Origin: JARFPW01 sp035464655
GTDB lineage: Bacteria > Gemmatimonadota > Gemmatimonadetes > Palauibacterales > Palauibacteraceae
Reading direction: 5' to 3'
NCBI GenBank assembly: GCA_035464655.1
Contig: DATHRZ010000085.1
Coordinates: forward strand, 1-36,864
DNA: 36,864 nt
Shown: positions 36,433 through 36,864 of the stretch, piece by piece
Layout of the letters: each line of letters opens with the position of its first letter
Numbering within the stretch: position 1 is the first letter of the stretch
Position numbers and translations under genes: made by a program
Notes under the pieces: generated by a model
Seen by the model: only the letters and a program-made list of their open reading frames with translations
Told to the model about the DNA's origin: nothing
The model's database searches: none

Positions 36433-36864
36433 GTACGCATCCCTCCGACGCGCCGTGGTCGTTCCCCCTGCGGCTCATGGACGGGATCGGGGTCGAGCTC
36501 GAGTACATGATCGTCGATCGCGAATCGCTCGACGTGCGTCCGCTGGCCGACGTCCTGCTGCGCGAGGCGGCGGGCCAGGGCGACTGGGTGTCGGACCACG
36601 AGCCGCCGGACGGCGAGGGAATCGGCTGGTCGAACGAGCTCGTCAGCCATGTGATCGAGCTGAAGACGGTCGAACCGGTCGACCGGCTCGACGGTGTCGC
36701 GGCGCGGTTTCAGAGGCAGGTGGAGGCCGTGAACCGACGCCTGGAGAGCCTCGGGGCGCGACTGCTGCCGGGCGCCATGCACCCGTGGATGGACCCGCTG
36801 ACCGAGACGCGGCTGTGGGCGCACGAGTGCAGCCCTGTCTACGAGCGGCTGGATGCGATCTTCT
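36429..36864 (+). CDS. GCS2 glutamate-cysteine ligase-like protein, 5' part
   Basis: The first 145 codons of a carboxylate-amine ligase of the GCS2 family are present; the gene leaves the window at the right edge. After a short lead comes FPLRLMDGIGVELEYMIVD, the usual metal/ATP-binding opening strand of the fold. SNELVSHVIELKTVEPVDRL and GARLLPGAMHPWMDPLTETR follow, all typical. GTG at 36429 overlaps the ATP-grasp stop by four bases. GCS2 proteins form gamma-glutamyl or related amide bonds. Next to a RimK-type ligase they are proposed to make novel peptides (Iyer and co-workers' amidoligase survey). Confidence 0.88.
   Translation, partial: MSTHPSDAPWSFPLRLMDGIGVELEYMIVDRESLDVRPLADVLLREAAGQGDWVSDHEPPDGEGIGWSNELVSHVIELKTVEPVDRLDGVAARFQRQVEAVNRRLESLGARLLPGAMHPWMDPLTETRLWAHECSPVYERLDAIF

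Overview
The window is a strongly G+C-rich, gene-dense bacterial chromosome segment. It lacks phage, insertion-sequence or CRISPR hallmarks. Several features fit Gemmatimonadota or a close relative: an acidobacterial-type ECF sigma factor overlapping a Ser/Thr kinase with TPRs, three proteins joining a TolB-like region to TPRs, a choice-of-anchor B protein, an imidazolonepropionase-like amidohydrolase, and frequent GTG and TTG starts. This placement is inference from gene content only.

Layout. (1) 1-3763: the start of a DUF222-type protein, a MATE exporter, then a redox operon (flavin reductase-like protein, DUF411 lipoprotein, NADPH-FMN reductase). (2) 3753-7865: a secreted unknown protein, wreckage of a phytoene-desaturase-like oxidoreductase, a tRNA-Met-like gene with a broken anticodon stem, a TolB/TPR membrane protein, and a copied tail of the FMN reductase. 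(3) 7855-15693: a complete tryptophan operon on the minus strand, trpL-E-G-D-C-F-B-A followed by a DAHP synthase. Every junction between structural genes overlaps. The leader has a good promoter, a 30-residue leader peptide with three consecutive Trp codons, and a terminator with a competing antiterminator, which is textbook attenuation. (4) 15789-22875: a Kbp-like BON-LysM protein, a large FG-GAP/choice-of-anchor B secreted protein translationally coupled to a ten-repeat calcium-binding lipoprotein, a DUF481 barrel protein, an unknown beta-rich protein and a four-cysteine mini-protein. (5) 22944-31000: a second TolB/TPR protein, an SRPBCC protein, a zinc-ribbon/SH3b protein with no normal start codon, a small membrane protein, the sigma factor/kinase pair and an outer-membrane barrel. 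(6) 31138-36864: a multicopper oxidase, an amidohydrolase, a RimK-type ATP-grasp ligase split by an in-frame amber codon, and the start of a GCS2 glutamate-cysteine-ligase-like gene.

The trp operon makes tryptophan from chorismate, and its DAHP synthase feeds the shikimate pathway from the top, all under one Trp-sensing switch. The last two genes match the published idea of ATP-grasp plus GCS2 amidoligase pairs that build or tag small peptides. They are the best candidate here for an undescribed system, but the ligase is interrupted in this sequence.

All calls come from reading the sequence. No database search was run, and family names rest on recognised motifs.
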